Position numbers and translations under genes: made by a program. Below, one piece after another: positions 27,270 to 36,481 of a DNA stretch of 64,000 nucleotides (the first letter of the stretch is position 1; the number at the start of each line of letters is the position of its first letter). Under the pieces are notes generated by a model. The model saw only the letters and a list, made by a program, of their open reading frames with translations, did no database searches and was not told where the DNA came from. Source of the DNA: an uncultured Flavobacteriales bacterium (GTDB lineage: Bacteria > Bacteroidota > Bacteroidia > Flavobacteriales > BACL11); assembly GCA_905181585.1 (NCBI GenBank), contig CAJIYG010000001.1:1-64000 (forward strand). The letters run 5' to 3'.

Positions 27270-28589
27270 TTACTTAACTCCAATTTGGGAATAATTAAAT
27301 CCTATTCTATTCATATAATCATGATTGAATTGGTTTCTACCGTCAATAAAAACATTACCATTCATTAGATTAATCATTCTATCAAAATCAGGACTTCTAA
27401 ATTCTTTCCATTCAGTAACTAGTATTACAGCATCAGATTTTTAAGAGCTTCATATTTATTATCAAAATAATTAATCTTAAGCCCTTCTAAATAAAATTTT
27501 GCCTCATAAATAGCTTGAGGATCATATGCGTTAACTACAGCACCTGCTTTAACTAGTGATTTAATTAAATTTATTGAAGGAGCTTCTCTCATATCATCAG
27601 TTTCTGGTTTGAATGAAAGTCCCCAAATTGTAAACTTCTTACCACTTAATTCTTTTCCGAAATTTTTTACAACTTTTGCAAATAACACATCTTTTTGTAA
27701 ATCGTTAACCTTTTCTACGGCGCTTATTAAATTTGGATAGTAATCATTTTTATTTGCAATATTTATCAAAGCTTTAACATCCTTAGGAAAACAACTTCCA
27801 CCATAGCCACAGCCTGGATATATAAATTTATATCCAATTCTTGAATCAGATCCAATACCATTTCTAACTTGATTCACATCGGCACCAACTTTCTCACAAA
27901 TATTTGATATTTCATTTATGAATGATATTTTTGTTGCTAGCATAGCGTTGGCAGCATATTTAGTCATTTCAGCAGATCTAATATCCATTGAAATAAACCT
28001 ATTAGAACTAACGGTAAATGGAGAATAAAGAGCTTTCATAACTTTAATTGAGTCTTTATTACTTGCGCCAACCACCACTCTATCGGGGTGCATAAAATCT
28101 TTTATTGCTGCACCTTCTTTTAAAAATTCTGGATTAGATACAACATCAAAAGTTAAGTTAGAATTTCTTTGATCTAAAGCTTTTTGAATCGTAGCTCTAA
28201 CTTTATCAGCTGTTCCAATTGGAACGGTTGATTTATCAACAACAATTATATGATGATTTATGTTTTCTCCAATAGATTTAGCTACATTTAATACATATTG
28301 CAAATCAGCACTACCATCATCACCCATTGGGGTCCCAACTGCAATAAAAACAACTTCAGCATTATTTAACGCATCACAAATATTAGTAGAAAAAATTAAT
28401 CTTTCTTTCTTAAAATTATTAATAACTAGAGAATCTAAACCAGGCTCATATATTGGGACTTTACCATTTTTTAAAGAATTAATCTTTTTCTCATCAATAT
28501 CAATACAAATAACATCATTACCCATTTCAGCAAAACAAGCAGCTGCCACTAAACCAACATATCCTGAACCAATTACTACCTATTTTCAT
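27270..28589 (-). pseudogene. ugd: UDP-glucose 6-dehydrogenase, two single-base frameshifts
   Basis: It makes UDP-glucuronate. The main frame (28549-27425) has VAAACFAEMGNDVICIDID-type sequence, IVVDKSTVPIGTADKVRATI, SNPEFLKEGAAIKDFMHPDR, PGCGYGGSCFPKDVKAL with the catalytic cysteine, and SFKPETDDMREAPS. The start lies out of frame: an extra G (CC at 28579-28580 on the plus strand) separates MKIVVIGSGYVGLV from the body. At the other end T5 at 27438-27442 lacks one base; restoring it gives SDAVILVTEWKEFRSPDF and the end NYSQIGVK at 27270. About 440 residues result, as usual for bacterial Ugd. Since both breaks are one base and all domains are perfect, error in the sequence is likely. Confidence 0.88.
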
Positions 28590-28596
28590 ATTTTAA

Positions 28597-29455
28597 TTAT
28601 TTTAATTCTTTAATAAAACAAAATAACAAACCAAATAAAAGACTAATAAATCCTCCAAGAATTGACCATATTAATAAATCTCTTCTGTTTTTTGAGTTTG
28701 TGCAAAATCTTTAACAAAAACTAAAGGTGTAAGTAATGATTGATTTAGTTCTAATTTCTTCTTTTAATTGAGCAAGAGAAATTATTTGATTACTAATTGT
28801 CTTATCATCTTTCCCACTAATAATATTAACAGAGCTAAGATCCAAACTATTTTTTGCACCTTCAATTCTCATTTTAGAAAGTAAATTTATTTCAGATTTA
28901 ATATCATTTATTAATGATTTCATTAGATTCTTTATACTGAGAATGATAATCTTTAATAAAAGTATTATTATTGAAATAATATATTAATCCTGATTGGAAT
29001 GATTTAATAATTTTATTATCAAAAACAGATAATCTAATTTCAAATTTATTTAAGGCATAAAACTTTTCATTCATATCTTGCTGATACAATTGCTCAGCCT
29101 CAACACTTTTAATATTTTTTGATTCATCAAGAGAAATATTCATCAAAGAAGATAATTCTGAATAATCTTTATTTGACACATTTATTTGAAGATGGTTAAT
29201 TAAATCTACAGCTGTTCTTTGACTTAATTCTTCTAATTGCTCAATTCTTTCATACTCAGCAATTCCAGACATGCATATAGCCTGAGTTTCAAAATATGAA
29301 GGTTTTAAGTTTTGATAAATAACTACTGAAACAATTCCAAAAAATATAAAACTAAATAAAATAATTTTATTTCTTGAAATAAAATTTACAAAATCTGTAA
29401 ATGTTTGTTTTATGTTAATGTCTTCGTTCATTTTTTTATTTTTTAAAATTTCCAA
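28597..29455 (-). pseudogene. Wzz-like polysaccharide chain-length determinant, three frameshifts
   Basis: The first piece (29455-28904) has a cytoplasmic start (IKQTFTDFVNFISRNK), a membrane helix (residues about 33-52) and a periplasmic domain. The next piece (28923-28711) continues this domain with SLINDIKSEINLLSKMRIEG. The last, in other frames, reads LELNQSLLTPLVFVKDFAQTQ and then NRRDLLIWSILGGFISLLF, the C-terminal membrane helix, ending at 28597. Two helices flanking a helical periplasmic domain is the Wzz topology. The breaks are one extra T at 28918-28920, one extra T at 28755-28757 and one missing T in the run 28688-28693. The repaired protein of about 285 residues would set polymer length. 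It lies 7 bp from ugd and overlaps the tviB-like gene. Confidence 0.78.
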
Positions 29456-30687
29456 GTAGAAAAACTATACATACTCTTTATATCCAAAAGTACAAGATTT
29501 TCATTAGAGATTTGTTTAAAATCATTAATTGTATAATGGAGGAACTCATTATGAGATACAGCTGCTATTATAGCGTCATACTTATTTGATGCTTTAAACG
29601 GATTTTCTATTAAATTATTATGCTCCATTTTAATGAGAGGATCGTATATATCAACAAAGCAACCTAAATGATTTAATCCAGATAAAATTTTCTCGACCTG
29701 CGTATTTCTTATATCATTACAATTCTCTTTAAATGTGTAGCCTAATATTAAAACTTTAGATTTTTCAATGTTTTTTTTATGAATAGATAATAGTTCAATA
29801 GTTTTACCAATAATAAAATTAGGTATAGAATTATTAAGTTCTCTCGATTTATTAATTAAATCAGGAAAATATCCAAATTCTTTAGATTTATAAATCATAT
29901 AATATGGATCAACACCAATACAATGTCCTCCAACAAGGCCGGGTTTAAAATCTAAAAAATTCCATTTTGTTTTTGCAGCTTCTAAAACCTCTGAAGTTGA
30001 AATATTTATGTTATCAAAGATTATTGCTAGCTCATTCATTAATGCAATATTTACATCTCTTTGAATATTCTCTACAACTTTAGACGCCTCTGCAACCTTA
30101 ATTGAAGGTGCTTTAAATGTACCTGCATCAATAATTTTTTGATATAAATTATCAATGACATTAGCTATTGTATCATTTGAACCACTTGTAACTTTAATAA
30201 TATTATTAACTTTTTTAGAATTATTTCCAGGATTAATTCTTTCAGGACTGTAACCACAATAAAAATCTTTATTAAAGACTAAATTAGACTCTTTTTCTAG
30301 CAAAGGAACACAAATATCTTCAGTTACGCCTGGATAAACAGTTGATTCATAAATAACAATATCTCCCTTTTTAAGATATTTTGAGACAAGTAAAGAAGCA
30401 GAATTAACAAAGGATAAATCAGGTAAATTATTTTCTTTAACAGGAGTTGGAACAGTAATTATAAAAATATTACAGTCTTTTATATCATCTTTATTACTAG
30501 AGAAACTTAACAGCTCATTAGCTTTAACTTCAACTTCTAAATTGCTATCGTGTTCTCTATTTAATTCATCTATTCTATCTAAAGATTTATCATAACCAAT
30601 CGTATGATAAAATTTACTAAAGCTAATTGCAAGAGGTAAACCTACGTACCCTTGACCTATTATTGCTATTTTATAGTTTAGTTCCAA
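29443..30687 (-). CDS. tviB: UDP-N-acetylglucosamine 6-dehydrogenase (TviB/WbpA type)
   Basis: This is an intact 414-residue nucleotide-sugar dehydrogenase. KIAIIGQGYVGLPLAISFSK is the NAD motif, ITVPTPVKENNLPDLSFVN and YESTVYPGVTEDICVPLLE are typical of TviB/WbpA, and GGHCIGVDPYYMIYKSKEFG contains the catalytic cysteine. LILGYTFKENCNDIRNTQV is the C-terminal UDP-binding domain. It probably oxidises UDP-GlcNAc (or UDP-GalNAc) to the uronate. The only usable start is TTG at 30687, a few bases after the terminator of the gld operon; no in-frame ATG exists upstream before a stop. It is the first gene of the polysaccharide locus in the direction of transcription. Confidence 0.9.
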   Translation of the reverse strand: MELNYKIAIIGQGYVGLPLAISFSKFYHTIGYDKSLDRIDELNREHDSNLEVEVKANELLSFSSNKDDIKDCNIFIITVPTPVKENNLPDLSFVNSASLLVSKYLKKGDIVIYESTVYPGVTEDICVPLLEKESNLVFNKDFYCGYSPERINPGNNSKKVNNIIKVTSGSNDTIANVIDNLYQKIIDAGTFKAPSIKVAEASKVVENIQRDVNIALMNELAIIFDNINISTSEVLEAAKTKWNFLDFKPGLVGGHCIGVDPYYMIYKSKEFGYFPDLINKSRELNNSIPNFIIGKTIELLSIHKKNIEKSKVLILGYTFKENCNDIRNTQVEKILSGLNHLGCFVDIYDPLIKMEHNNLIENPFKASNKYDAIIAAVSHNEFLHYTINDFKQISNENLVLLDIKSMYSFSTWKF

Positions 30688-30691
30688 ATTT

Positions 30692-30715
30692 AAAAAAGCC
30701 CCATAAGGAGCTTTT
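30692..30715 (-). terminator. Intrinsic terminator after gldN
   Basis: On the minus strand AAAAGCTCC, loop TTAT, and GGGGCTTTT form a stem of nine positions with one mismatch, and six T follow the GC-rich part. It ends the porP-gldKLMN transcript and separates it from the polysaccharide locus. The next start codon (TTG at 30687) lies almost directly after the T-run. Confidence 0.75.
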
Positions 30716-30736
30716 ATAAAAAATTATTTTAAATAT

Positions 30737-31636
30737 TTAATATTCCCAAAGATCATGTTCAATATTAAAGATATCCGCTTTGATTCTTTCTGCTTCTAAA
30801 AGAGCATCTAAACCAACCATATATTCATTAATCCTTCTGTTCATAACATTAGCTTCCATAGTAATTGTACTATTAAACATTCTTTTCCAAAAAACATCAT
30901 CATAAGTTCTTCTTTCAGCATCATTTTTAACTGAGTTAAAAACTTCTGCATTTATCAAAACTTCTCTTGCTTCTGGAAAATAAACCCAAAATAATGGAGA
31001 GAAACTTCCAGTAAGTCTTCCATTAACCTGATCTCTATCTTCTTGCAATGGGGCTAAACCCAAAATTCTTACGTCCATTACAGATTTTTGTTTGTCAAAA
31101 AACCATTCTTCTTTTAATCTCCATTTTTTAACAGAATTTCTATCAAATTGCTTTTTCTCAAGTATGGATGTTTTTGCGTCTTCAGGATCAGCTCCGGCTG
31201 CAACAGCATCCCAATCAATAACTTCAATTAATTCTTCTACTGCACCTCCAATACTTTTAATATCATCCTGACTCATAGGTTCTCTAAACTCATCATCCAT
31301 TGCAGCATTTCCATAAGCTGTAATACTTCCCTCATTTATAGCAGAGTATATAACATCTATAAGACTTTTTCTATCTCGTGTAGTATAACCAACACCGTCA
31401 TTTTCTGGATAATAAAAAGGATGATTAATTTTTTCTCTTAAATCAATTTCTCTCCAAACTTTTCTTGACCACATTACATCAGCTTCTCTTAGATGTGTAT
31501 ATTGTCTCACATTCTTGTTTAAAACTTGCTCCTTTTTATATACAGAATTCATTTCCTCAACACTCAAAACATCTTGAGCAGAAGTAGAAATAGATATTGT
31601 CAAAAAACATATTGATATAGCGATAATTTTTTTCAT
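30737..31636 (-). CDS. gldN: Type IX secretion/gliding protein GldN
   Basis: This 299-residue protein has an N-terminal signal peptide (hydrophobic residues 3-18, then STSAQ). GldN forms a periplasmic ring with the lipoprotein GldK and is essential for type IX secretion. Characteristic stretches are VMWSRKVWREIDLREKINHP, RKSLIDVIYSAINEGSITAY, KEEWFFDKQKSVMDVRILGL and SPLFWVYFPEAREVLINAEV. It is the last gene of the operon and is followed by a terminator; gldM ends 11 bp upstream. Length and order match the standard gldKLMN arrangement of Flavobacteriia. Confidence 0.95.
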   Translation of the reverse strand: MKKIIAISICFLTISISTSAQDVLSVEEMNSVYKKEQVLNKNVRQYTHLREADVMWSRKVWREIDLREKINHPFYYPENDGVGYTTRDRKSLIDVIYSAINEGSITAYGNAAMDDEFREPMSQDDIKSIGGAVEELIEVIDWDAVAAGADPEDAKTSILEKKQFDRNSVKKWRLKEEWFFDKQKSVMDVRILGLAPLQEDRDQVNGRLTGSFSPLFWVYFPEAREVLINAEVFNSVKNDAERRTYDDVFWKRMFNSTITMEANVMNRRINEYMVGLDALLEAERIKADIFNIEHDLWEY

Positions 31637-31647
31637 AATTTCTAAGT

Positions 31648-33342
31648 TTATTTAATTTCTAAAACTAAAGGGTCTAGAGCTCTAACTGCTGTATTTTTAG
31701 CATCAACTCTTTTAGCTTTAATATTTGATATTGTAATAGTATTTCCTGATTTAGTGTTTTTTATAACATTGATCATTTTATCATTAAAAGCAGGTCCTTT
31801 TGTATCTTCCTTCATCTGTTCACCTTTATACATTCCTGTCAATCTGTATGAAGTAATAACGTATCTTACTCCTTTAAAATCAAAGTCTTTTAGCTCTGCA
31901 AGCACACCACCTGAATTAACCATTCTCATTTTGTCAATCATCATAGTACCACCAGTTTCAGATGCAAATTGAACTTTAGCCTTTGGAGGTGGAACTTCTT
32001 TAACTCTAAATTCAACTGAGCCCATTTTTGATTTTTTTCCATCAACTTTTGCATAAAGAGTCACTTGTGCTTTTCCTTTTTTATTTGGTCTTGCAATATA
32101 TTCACCAATATTCTTTTTTGTGGGAACTAGTTTTCCATTATTAAAAGAAGCTGAAATATCTCCAGCAGAGAATCCAGGAACAGAAATTTTAAGAGGATTA
32201 TCTACTTCAAGATAAAGTATATTCATATTAACAGGAGAAACTACAGCAGTTTTGTTTGCTACCAAATAACTTCCTTTAAAAGGATATGTTTTAGTTCCAG
32301 TTTCAGTTTTCATAGCAACCAAACCTCCCCAGTTTTGTAATCCAGCTGAAGAAGTTCTTCTACTGAACATTCCTTTTCCATTAATAACCTTAACGGTATC
32401 GAAATTTCCAACCATCTCATATTGACCTGGACCAATTGAATCATAATCTCCAACATAAATAGTTGGATCTTGTGTGGTATCTTTTGCAGAAATAAAAATT
32501 TGTGATCTAAATGAATCTCCTCTTAAAACAAATGTTGAAGTAGGAATTTGGATTGCTTCTGCAGAAGTAAATTTTAAAGATCCAGCATCAATATTCTCTC
32601 TAAGTAACTTTATTATATCCGCTTCAGTATTTCTTACATCTGATTGCATTTTTGATAGTAATGTTAAAGCACCAACAGATGGCATATCTTCAAAATTATA
32701 AACCTCCCAACTAATCTTAGCTGATTGACCAGAAAGCCTTTTATCTGAAGTTGAAAGTGCAGAGTTTATATTTAACTTTAAAACATCATTTGAGCCTGCA
32801 GTTTCAATTAATTTTGTTCTATAATCATTTATAAAGCCTTTTAATTCAAGTGCTTTTCCTGAATTCACTAATAATTCACCTGACGCTTCTCTATTTTCCT
32901 TATTACTTAAATTTGCAATATTTAATTTCTTTTTTTCTTTTGATAAATCATTCCAAGAAAGCTCAGTTCTATTTCCTTCAATAACCTCACCTTCAAGATC
33001 AGTATACTGACCTAGAAAAACTTCATTATCAGCAAGAAGAACAAGGTTATATTTTAATTCCTGAATATAATCTACAAGAGCATCGGCTTCTTTTTTAATT
33101 GATAAAGCTTGATCTCTAAAAGGGCCAGCTTTAACAGGATTTAATTCAGCTGCTGCAGTAAATGCATTGTAAGTTTCATTATTTTTTGAAGAAAAATTAT
33201 TTGTAGTTCTAACTACACCGGTATTAACTTCAAAAAATGAATTTAAGACTTCTTTTGAAACATTTAAGGCAAGAAGTGCCGTAAGCACTAAATACATCAT
33301 GTTAATCATCTTCTGCCTTGGTGATAAGTTTCCTCCAGCCAT
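31648..33342 (-). CDS. gldM: Type IX secretion motor protein GldM
   Basis: This 564-residue protein starts with a short basic segment (NLSPRQKMINM) and one membrane helix (MYLVLTALLALNVSKEVLNS, about residues 15-34). A long periplasmic part made of several beta domains follows. GldM with GldL forms the proton-driven motor of the type IX system in the inner membrane, and the periplasmic part contacts the GldKN ring. SFFEVNTGVVRTTNNF, PSVGALTLLSKMQSDVRNTE and FVLRGDSFRSQIFISAKD are typical family segments. It lies between gldL (31 bp) and gldN (11 bp). Confidence 0.95.
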   Translation of the reverse strand: MAGGNLSPRQKMINMMYLVLTALLALNVSKEVLNSFFEVNTGVVRTTNNFSSKNNETYNAFTAAAELNPVKAGPFRDQALSIKKEADALVDYIQELKYNLVLLADNEVFLGQYTDLEGEVIEGNRTELSWNDLSKEKKKLNIANLSNKENREASGELLVNSGKALELKGFINDYRTKLIETAGSNDVLKLNINSALSTSDKRLSGQSAKISWEVYNFEDMPSVGALTLLSKMQSDVRNTEADIIKLLRENIDAGSLKFTSAEAIQIPTSTFVLRGDSFRSQIFISAKDTTQDPTIYVGDYDSIGPGQYEMVGNFDTVKVINGKGMFSRRTSSAGLQNWGGLVAMKTETGTKTYPFKGSYLVANKTAVVSPVNMNILYLEVDNPLKISVPGFSAGDISASFNNGKLVPTKKNIGEYIARPNKKGKAQVTLYAKVDGKKSKMGSVEFRVKEVPPPKAKVQFASETGGTMMIDKMRMVNSGGVLAELKDFDFKGVRYVITSYRLTGMYKGEQMKEDTKGPAFNDKMINVIKNTKSGNTITISNIKAKRVDAKNTAVRALDPLVLEIK

Positions 33343-33373
33343 CTATTTAATCTTTATTAGTTTAATTAACGTA

Positions 33374-34030
33374 TTATTTATTATTTGGATTCATTGCATT
33401 CAGCATGTTTCCATAAACTTTATTTAAAGCTTCAAGATTATCAGCTAAACTAGCAACTTGTTGTTGGAATTTTTTAGAATCATCAACAGAAGACTGTAAA
33501 TTTTGTAAAAATAATGTTGTAGCCTCCATCTGCTGATTTGAAGTTTGTAATTGTAGCTCATATAAAGAATTCAAAGCATTCATATTTTTGACTCCCTCCT
33601 GAATTTGTCCATTATATTCCGAAATAGCAGATGCTGCAGTTACTGTTTCATTAAGTTGTTTTGCAGATTCTCCAAAAGATCTTAAACCTTCATTTAAACT
33701 TTCAATTAATTCATTATCAATTTTAGCTTTTTCTAAGGCATCATCTAATTGTTGAGCAGGTCTTTTATTACCATCATGCATATTTGCAAGCTCAGGGTAA
33801 ACCAAAGACCAGTCAGTTTCAACAGGTGGTTTTTCAAAAGCTGAGAAAAAGAAAATTATTGCTTCAGTTGTTAAACCAATTGTTAGAAACAATCCAGCAA
33901 AAGGCCAGTGCTCAATTTTAAATAGAGCTCCAATAATTACTAATGACGCACCCCAACCATAAAGTTTAGGCATCATTACTTTGTACCAACTTGCTTCCGT
34001 AATATTAGATAATTTGTCTACAAAACCCAT
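33374..34030 (-). CDS. gldL: Type IX secretion motor protein GldL
   Basis: This 218-residue protein has two membrane helices at about residues 24-40 (YGWGASLVIIGALFKIEHWP) and 44-63 (AGLFLTIGLTTEAIIFFFSA), followed by a cytoplasmic coiled-coil-rich tail. The glutamate at residue 56 in the second helix fits the membrane-buried acidic residue known for the GldL motor family. The tail is rich in Gln, Glu and Asn and shows heptad-like spacing (LNEGLRSFGESAKQLNETV). It assembles as the ring around GldM helices. It is placed between gldK and gldM as usual. Confidence 0.95.
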   Translation of the reverse strand: MGFVDKLSNITEASWYKVMMPKLYGWGASLVIIGALFKIEHWPFAGLFLTIGLTTEAIIFFFSAFEKPPVETDWSLVYPELANMHDGNKRPAQQLDDALEKAKIDNELIESLNEGLRSFGESAKQLNETVTAASAISEYNGQIQEGVKNMNALNSLYELQLQTSNQQMEATTLFLQNLQSSVDDSKKFQQQVASLADNLEALNKVYGNMLNAMNPNNK

Positions 34031-34075
34031 TTATTTATTTTTTTAAAGATTAATTAATTTTTTTATAAAAAAGAT

Positions 34076-35380
34076 TTACTGGAAATCTTTTTTATCCCTT
34101 CCAAGAAAGTCAATAGCACACCTAAAACCTATGAAACTTTTTGCAGTATCTTGATATTCAAATGATCTTGTACTATTTTGAATAAAATAAGCAATATCTT
34201 TCCAAGAGCCTCCTCGTGTAACTTTTCTCTTTAACACTTGATGATCATCATCTGTAGCATTGTAATGATAATCCATGTTCATATCATGAGAATAACTAAA
34301 TGCAGATTCATCAAATGCATTTGATGTCCATTCAGATACATTTCCTGCCATATCGAATAATCCGTAACCATTTGGATTATAAGAACCAACTTTAATTGAT
34401 TTAATACCCCCATCTGCAGTGTAATTACCCCTTAATGGCTTAAAGTTTGCTAAAAAACATCCTTTATTATTTCTAGTGTAAGGCCCTCCCCAAGGATATG
34501 GAGATAAATCTAACCCACCTCTTGAAGCATATTCCCACTCAGATTCCGTAGGTAATCTAAAATCTGGAAGAATAGGTTGTTTTGATGCTTTTCTAAATTT
34601 ATTAATCATTAAAGTTCTCCATTTTGTAAAAGCAACAGCTTGTTTCCAGCTTATTCCTACAACAGGATAATTATCAAAAGCGCTATGAGAATAATAGTTT
34701 TTAGTATATGGCTCATTAAATGAATAGGCATAATCATGCATCCAAACAAGAGTGTCTGGATATACTGCTAGTTCTTGAGTAGATAAAAACTCGCTTCTGT
34801 CTCTTCCACCAGTAGCATCATTTTCTCTATTCTCTTTTATTGCTGCATCTTGAAGATCAAGATTTTGATATTTATATATAAATTTTCTTGTATCAAATTC
34901 TCTTTGACTATTAAACCTTTCTCTTGAAGAGACATACATTTCGTCTTCTAAAATTTCTCTTACTTCTAGATCATTCCATCTAATTTTTGTTTTCCAATTA
35001 ATTCTCGGCTCATCAAGAAAATTTCCAAATTGATCTTCTTCAATTAAGTGACCTTCAATACCAGCATCACCTAAAATTAAATGCGCTAATGAATCTCTAA
35101 CATAATTAGTAAATTGTCTGTACTCATTATTTGTAATTTCAGTTTCATCCATATAAAAAGCACCCACGGATACTCTTTTGGCAGCTGAAACGTTAGCAAA
35201 TGGAACATCTTGATCAGAAGGACCCATTACAAAACTTCCTTGAGGAATAAAAACCATACCATAAGGATCAGTTGGATTCCAAGCATCACGTTGTTGAACT
35301 CCTACAAGTTCACCATTACCAGATTGTCCACAAGAGGAAAGCAGACCTACAATTGAACTAATTAATAATATTTTTTTCAT
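34076..35380 (-). CDS. gldK: Type IX secretion/gliding lipoprotein GldK
   Basis: This 434-residue protein begins with a lipoprotein signal peptide with lipobox LLSSC (cysteine at residue 17). The body has the formylglycine-generating-enzyme-like fold: MVFIPQGSFVMGPSDQDVPF, YMDETEITNNEYRQFTNYV, YPVVGISWKQAVAFTKWR, LPTESEWEYASRGG, NGYGLFDMAGNVSEWTSN and RGGSWKD. In GldK this fold is structural and not enzymatic. It sits in the outer-membrane-attached periplasmic ring with GldN. The preceding gene encodes a PorP/SprF protein, 46 bp away, and gldL follows at 45 bp. Confidence 0.95.
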   Translation of the reverse strand: MKKILLISSIVGLLSSCGQSGNGELVGVQQRDAWNPTDPYGMVFIPQGSFVMGPSDQDVPFANVSAAKRVSVGAFYMDETEITNNEYRQFTNYVRDSLAHLILGDAGIEGHLIEEDQFGNFLDEPRINWKTKIRWNDLEVREILEDEMYVSSRERFNSQREFDTRKFIYKYQNLDLQDAAIKENRENDATGGRDRSEFLSTQELAVYPDTLVWMHDYAYSFNEPYTKNYYSHSAFDNYPVVGISWKQAVAFTKWRTLMINKFRKASKQPILPDFRLPTESEWEYASRGGLDLSPYPWGGPYTRNNKGCFLANFKPLRGNYTADGGIKSIKVGSYNPNGYGLFDMAGNVSEWTSNAFDESAFSYSHDMNMDYHYNATDDDHQVLKRKVTRGGSWKDIAYFIQNSTRSFEYQDTAKSFIGFRCAIDFLGRDKKDFQ

Positions 35381-35426
35381 AATTATTTTTATTTTTTCAT
35401 TACAAAGAATGAGTTAAACAAATATT

Positions 35427-36335
35427 TTATAAGAATCTTGGATTCTTGTATTTTTTGAGTTGATTTTCTACTTGAATTTTAAAATTATAGCCTAGCATTA
35501 CTTCAACACTATTTTTATTAATATCACTAAAAACAAGGTCGTAAGCTAAGCCCATTTTTAAATCTTCCATTATTTCAGCACCAGTAAGAATTACTAACCC
35601 TTCATCAAGTCTATAACTAACACCTCCCCAGAGCTTATTATTGTATATTAAGTTAGTATTAATATCTAGCTGAGAAGTCGTTCCGTCAGACTTTAAATAA
35701 ATTGAAGGGTTTAAAGAAAGAGTTGAGCTGATTTCATGATAAAGTCCTGTAATTAAAAAATAGTGTTGAGATAATTCGTATGATGTATTATCAGATCTTT
35801 CAATACTAGGGTTATTTATATGGCTAGTAGATATTCCAAAGTATGCATCTTGAGTGTTAAAGTAAACACCAAAACCTAAGTCTAATGCACTTCCGGAAAT
35901 ACTTTCAGTAGGAATTGCTGGATCTGAACCTGAAGCAGAATTTAATAATGATCCGTCAAGACCACTTTGAATAATTCCAAAATTAAGACCTAAACCAAGT
36001 TGACCTGAACCGACTTGAGTTCTGTAAGCGTAACTTAAAGAAACTGACGTATTTTCAAATTGAGCAATTTGATCAGAGATAATAGAAAGACCTAACCCCC
36101 CATTTAATGCACTGACAGGAAGATGACCACTAATATTTGTAGTTTGTGGCGCTCCTTCAAAACCTGTCCATTGAGACCTAAAAAGCCCAATGAGTGAAAC
36201 TGCTTGATTGCTACCTGCAAATCCAGGATTACTAGCTAATTTATTAAACATATTCTGACTAAACTGAGCATCTTGTTGGGCATCAACAAAAGTAGAAGAG
36301 TAGCAAAATAAAATAAGAAGAAATATTTTTTTCAT
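35427..36335 (-). CDS. PorP/SprF family type IX secretion outer-membrane protein
   Basis: This 302-residue protein has a signal peptide (hydrophobic residues 4-15, ending near FVDAQ) and the start QDAQFSQNMFNKLASNPGFA that defines the PorP/SprF family. GLFRSQWTGFEGAPQTTNIS and GGLGLSIISDQIAQFENTSV are further conserved stretches. The remainder has the alternating pattern of an outer-membrane beta-barrel. Members help export or anchor gliding adhesins and bind the extended type IX machine. Its position directly before gldK is common in Flavobacteriia. The specific partner adhesin is not encoded in the window. Confidence 0.9.
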   Translation of the reverse strand: MKKIFLLILFCYSSTFVDAQQDAQFSQNMFNKLASNPGFAGSNQAVSLIGLFRSQWTGFEGAPQTTNISGHLPVSALNGGLGLSIISDQIAQFENTSVSLSYAYRTQVGSGQLGLGLNFGIIQSGLDGSLLNSASGSDPAIPTESISGSALDLGFGVYFNTQDAYFGISTSHINNPSIERSDNTSYELSQHYFLITGLYHEISSTLSLNPSIYLKSDGTTSQLDINTNLIYNNKLWGGVSYRLDEGLVILTGAEIMEDLKMGLAYDLVFSDINKNSVEVMLGYNFKIQVENQLKKYKNPRFL

Positions 36336-36481
36336 ATGGTTTAAAAAGTTAACTAACTATAATTTTTTGCGCTAAATTAAGCAATTTTTAATAAATCTAA
36401 GAATACAGAGGGCAATAAATTATCAATAAAGCCGTATAAAGTCGTGGCTATTATTAACTTAGCTTAACTAAAATTATTGCT

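Noticed and set aside
34076-35380. Sulfatase-modifying (formylglycine-generating) enzyme that might pair with the sulfotransferase
   Set aside because: The fold is the same, but the lipoprotein signal and position before gldLMN identify GldK, where the fold is structural.
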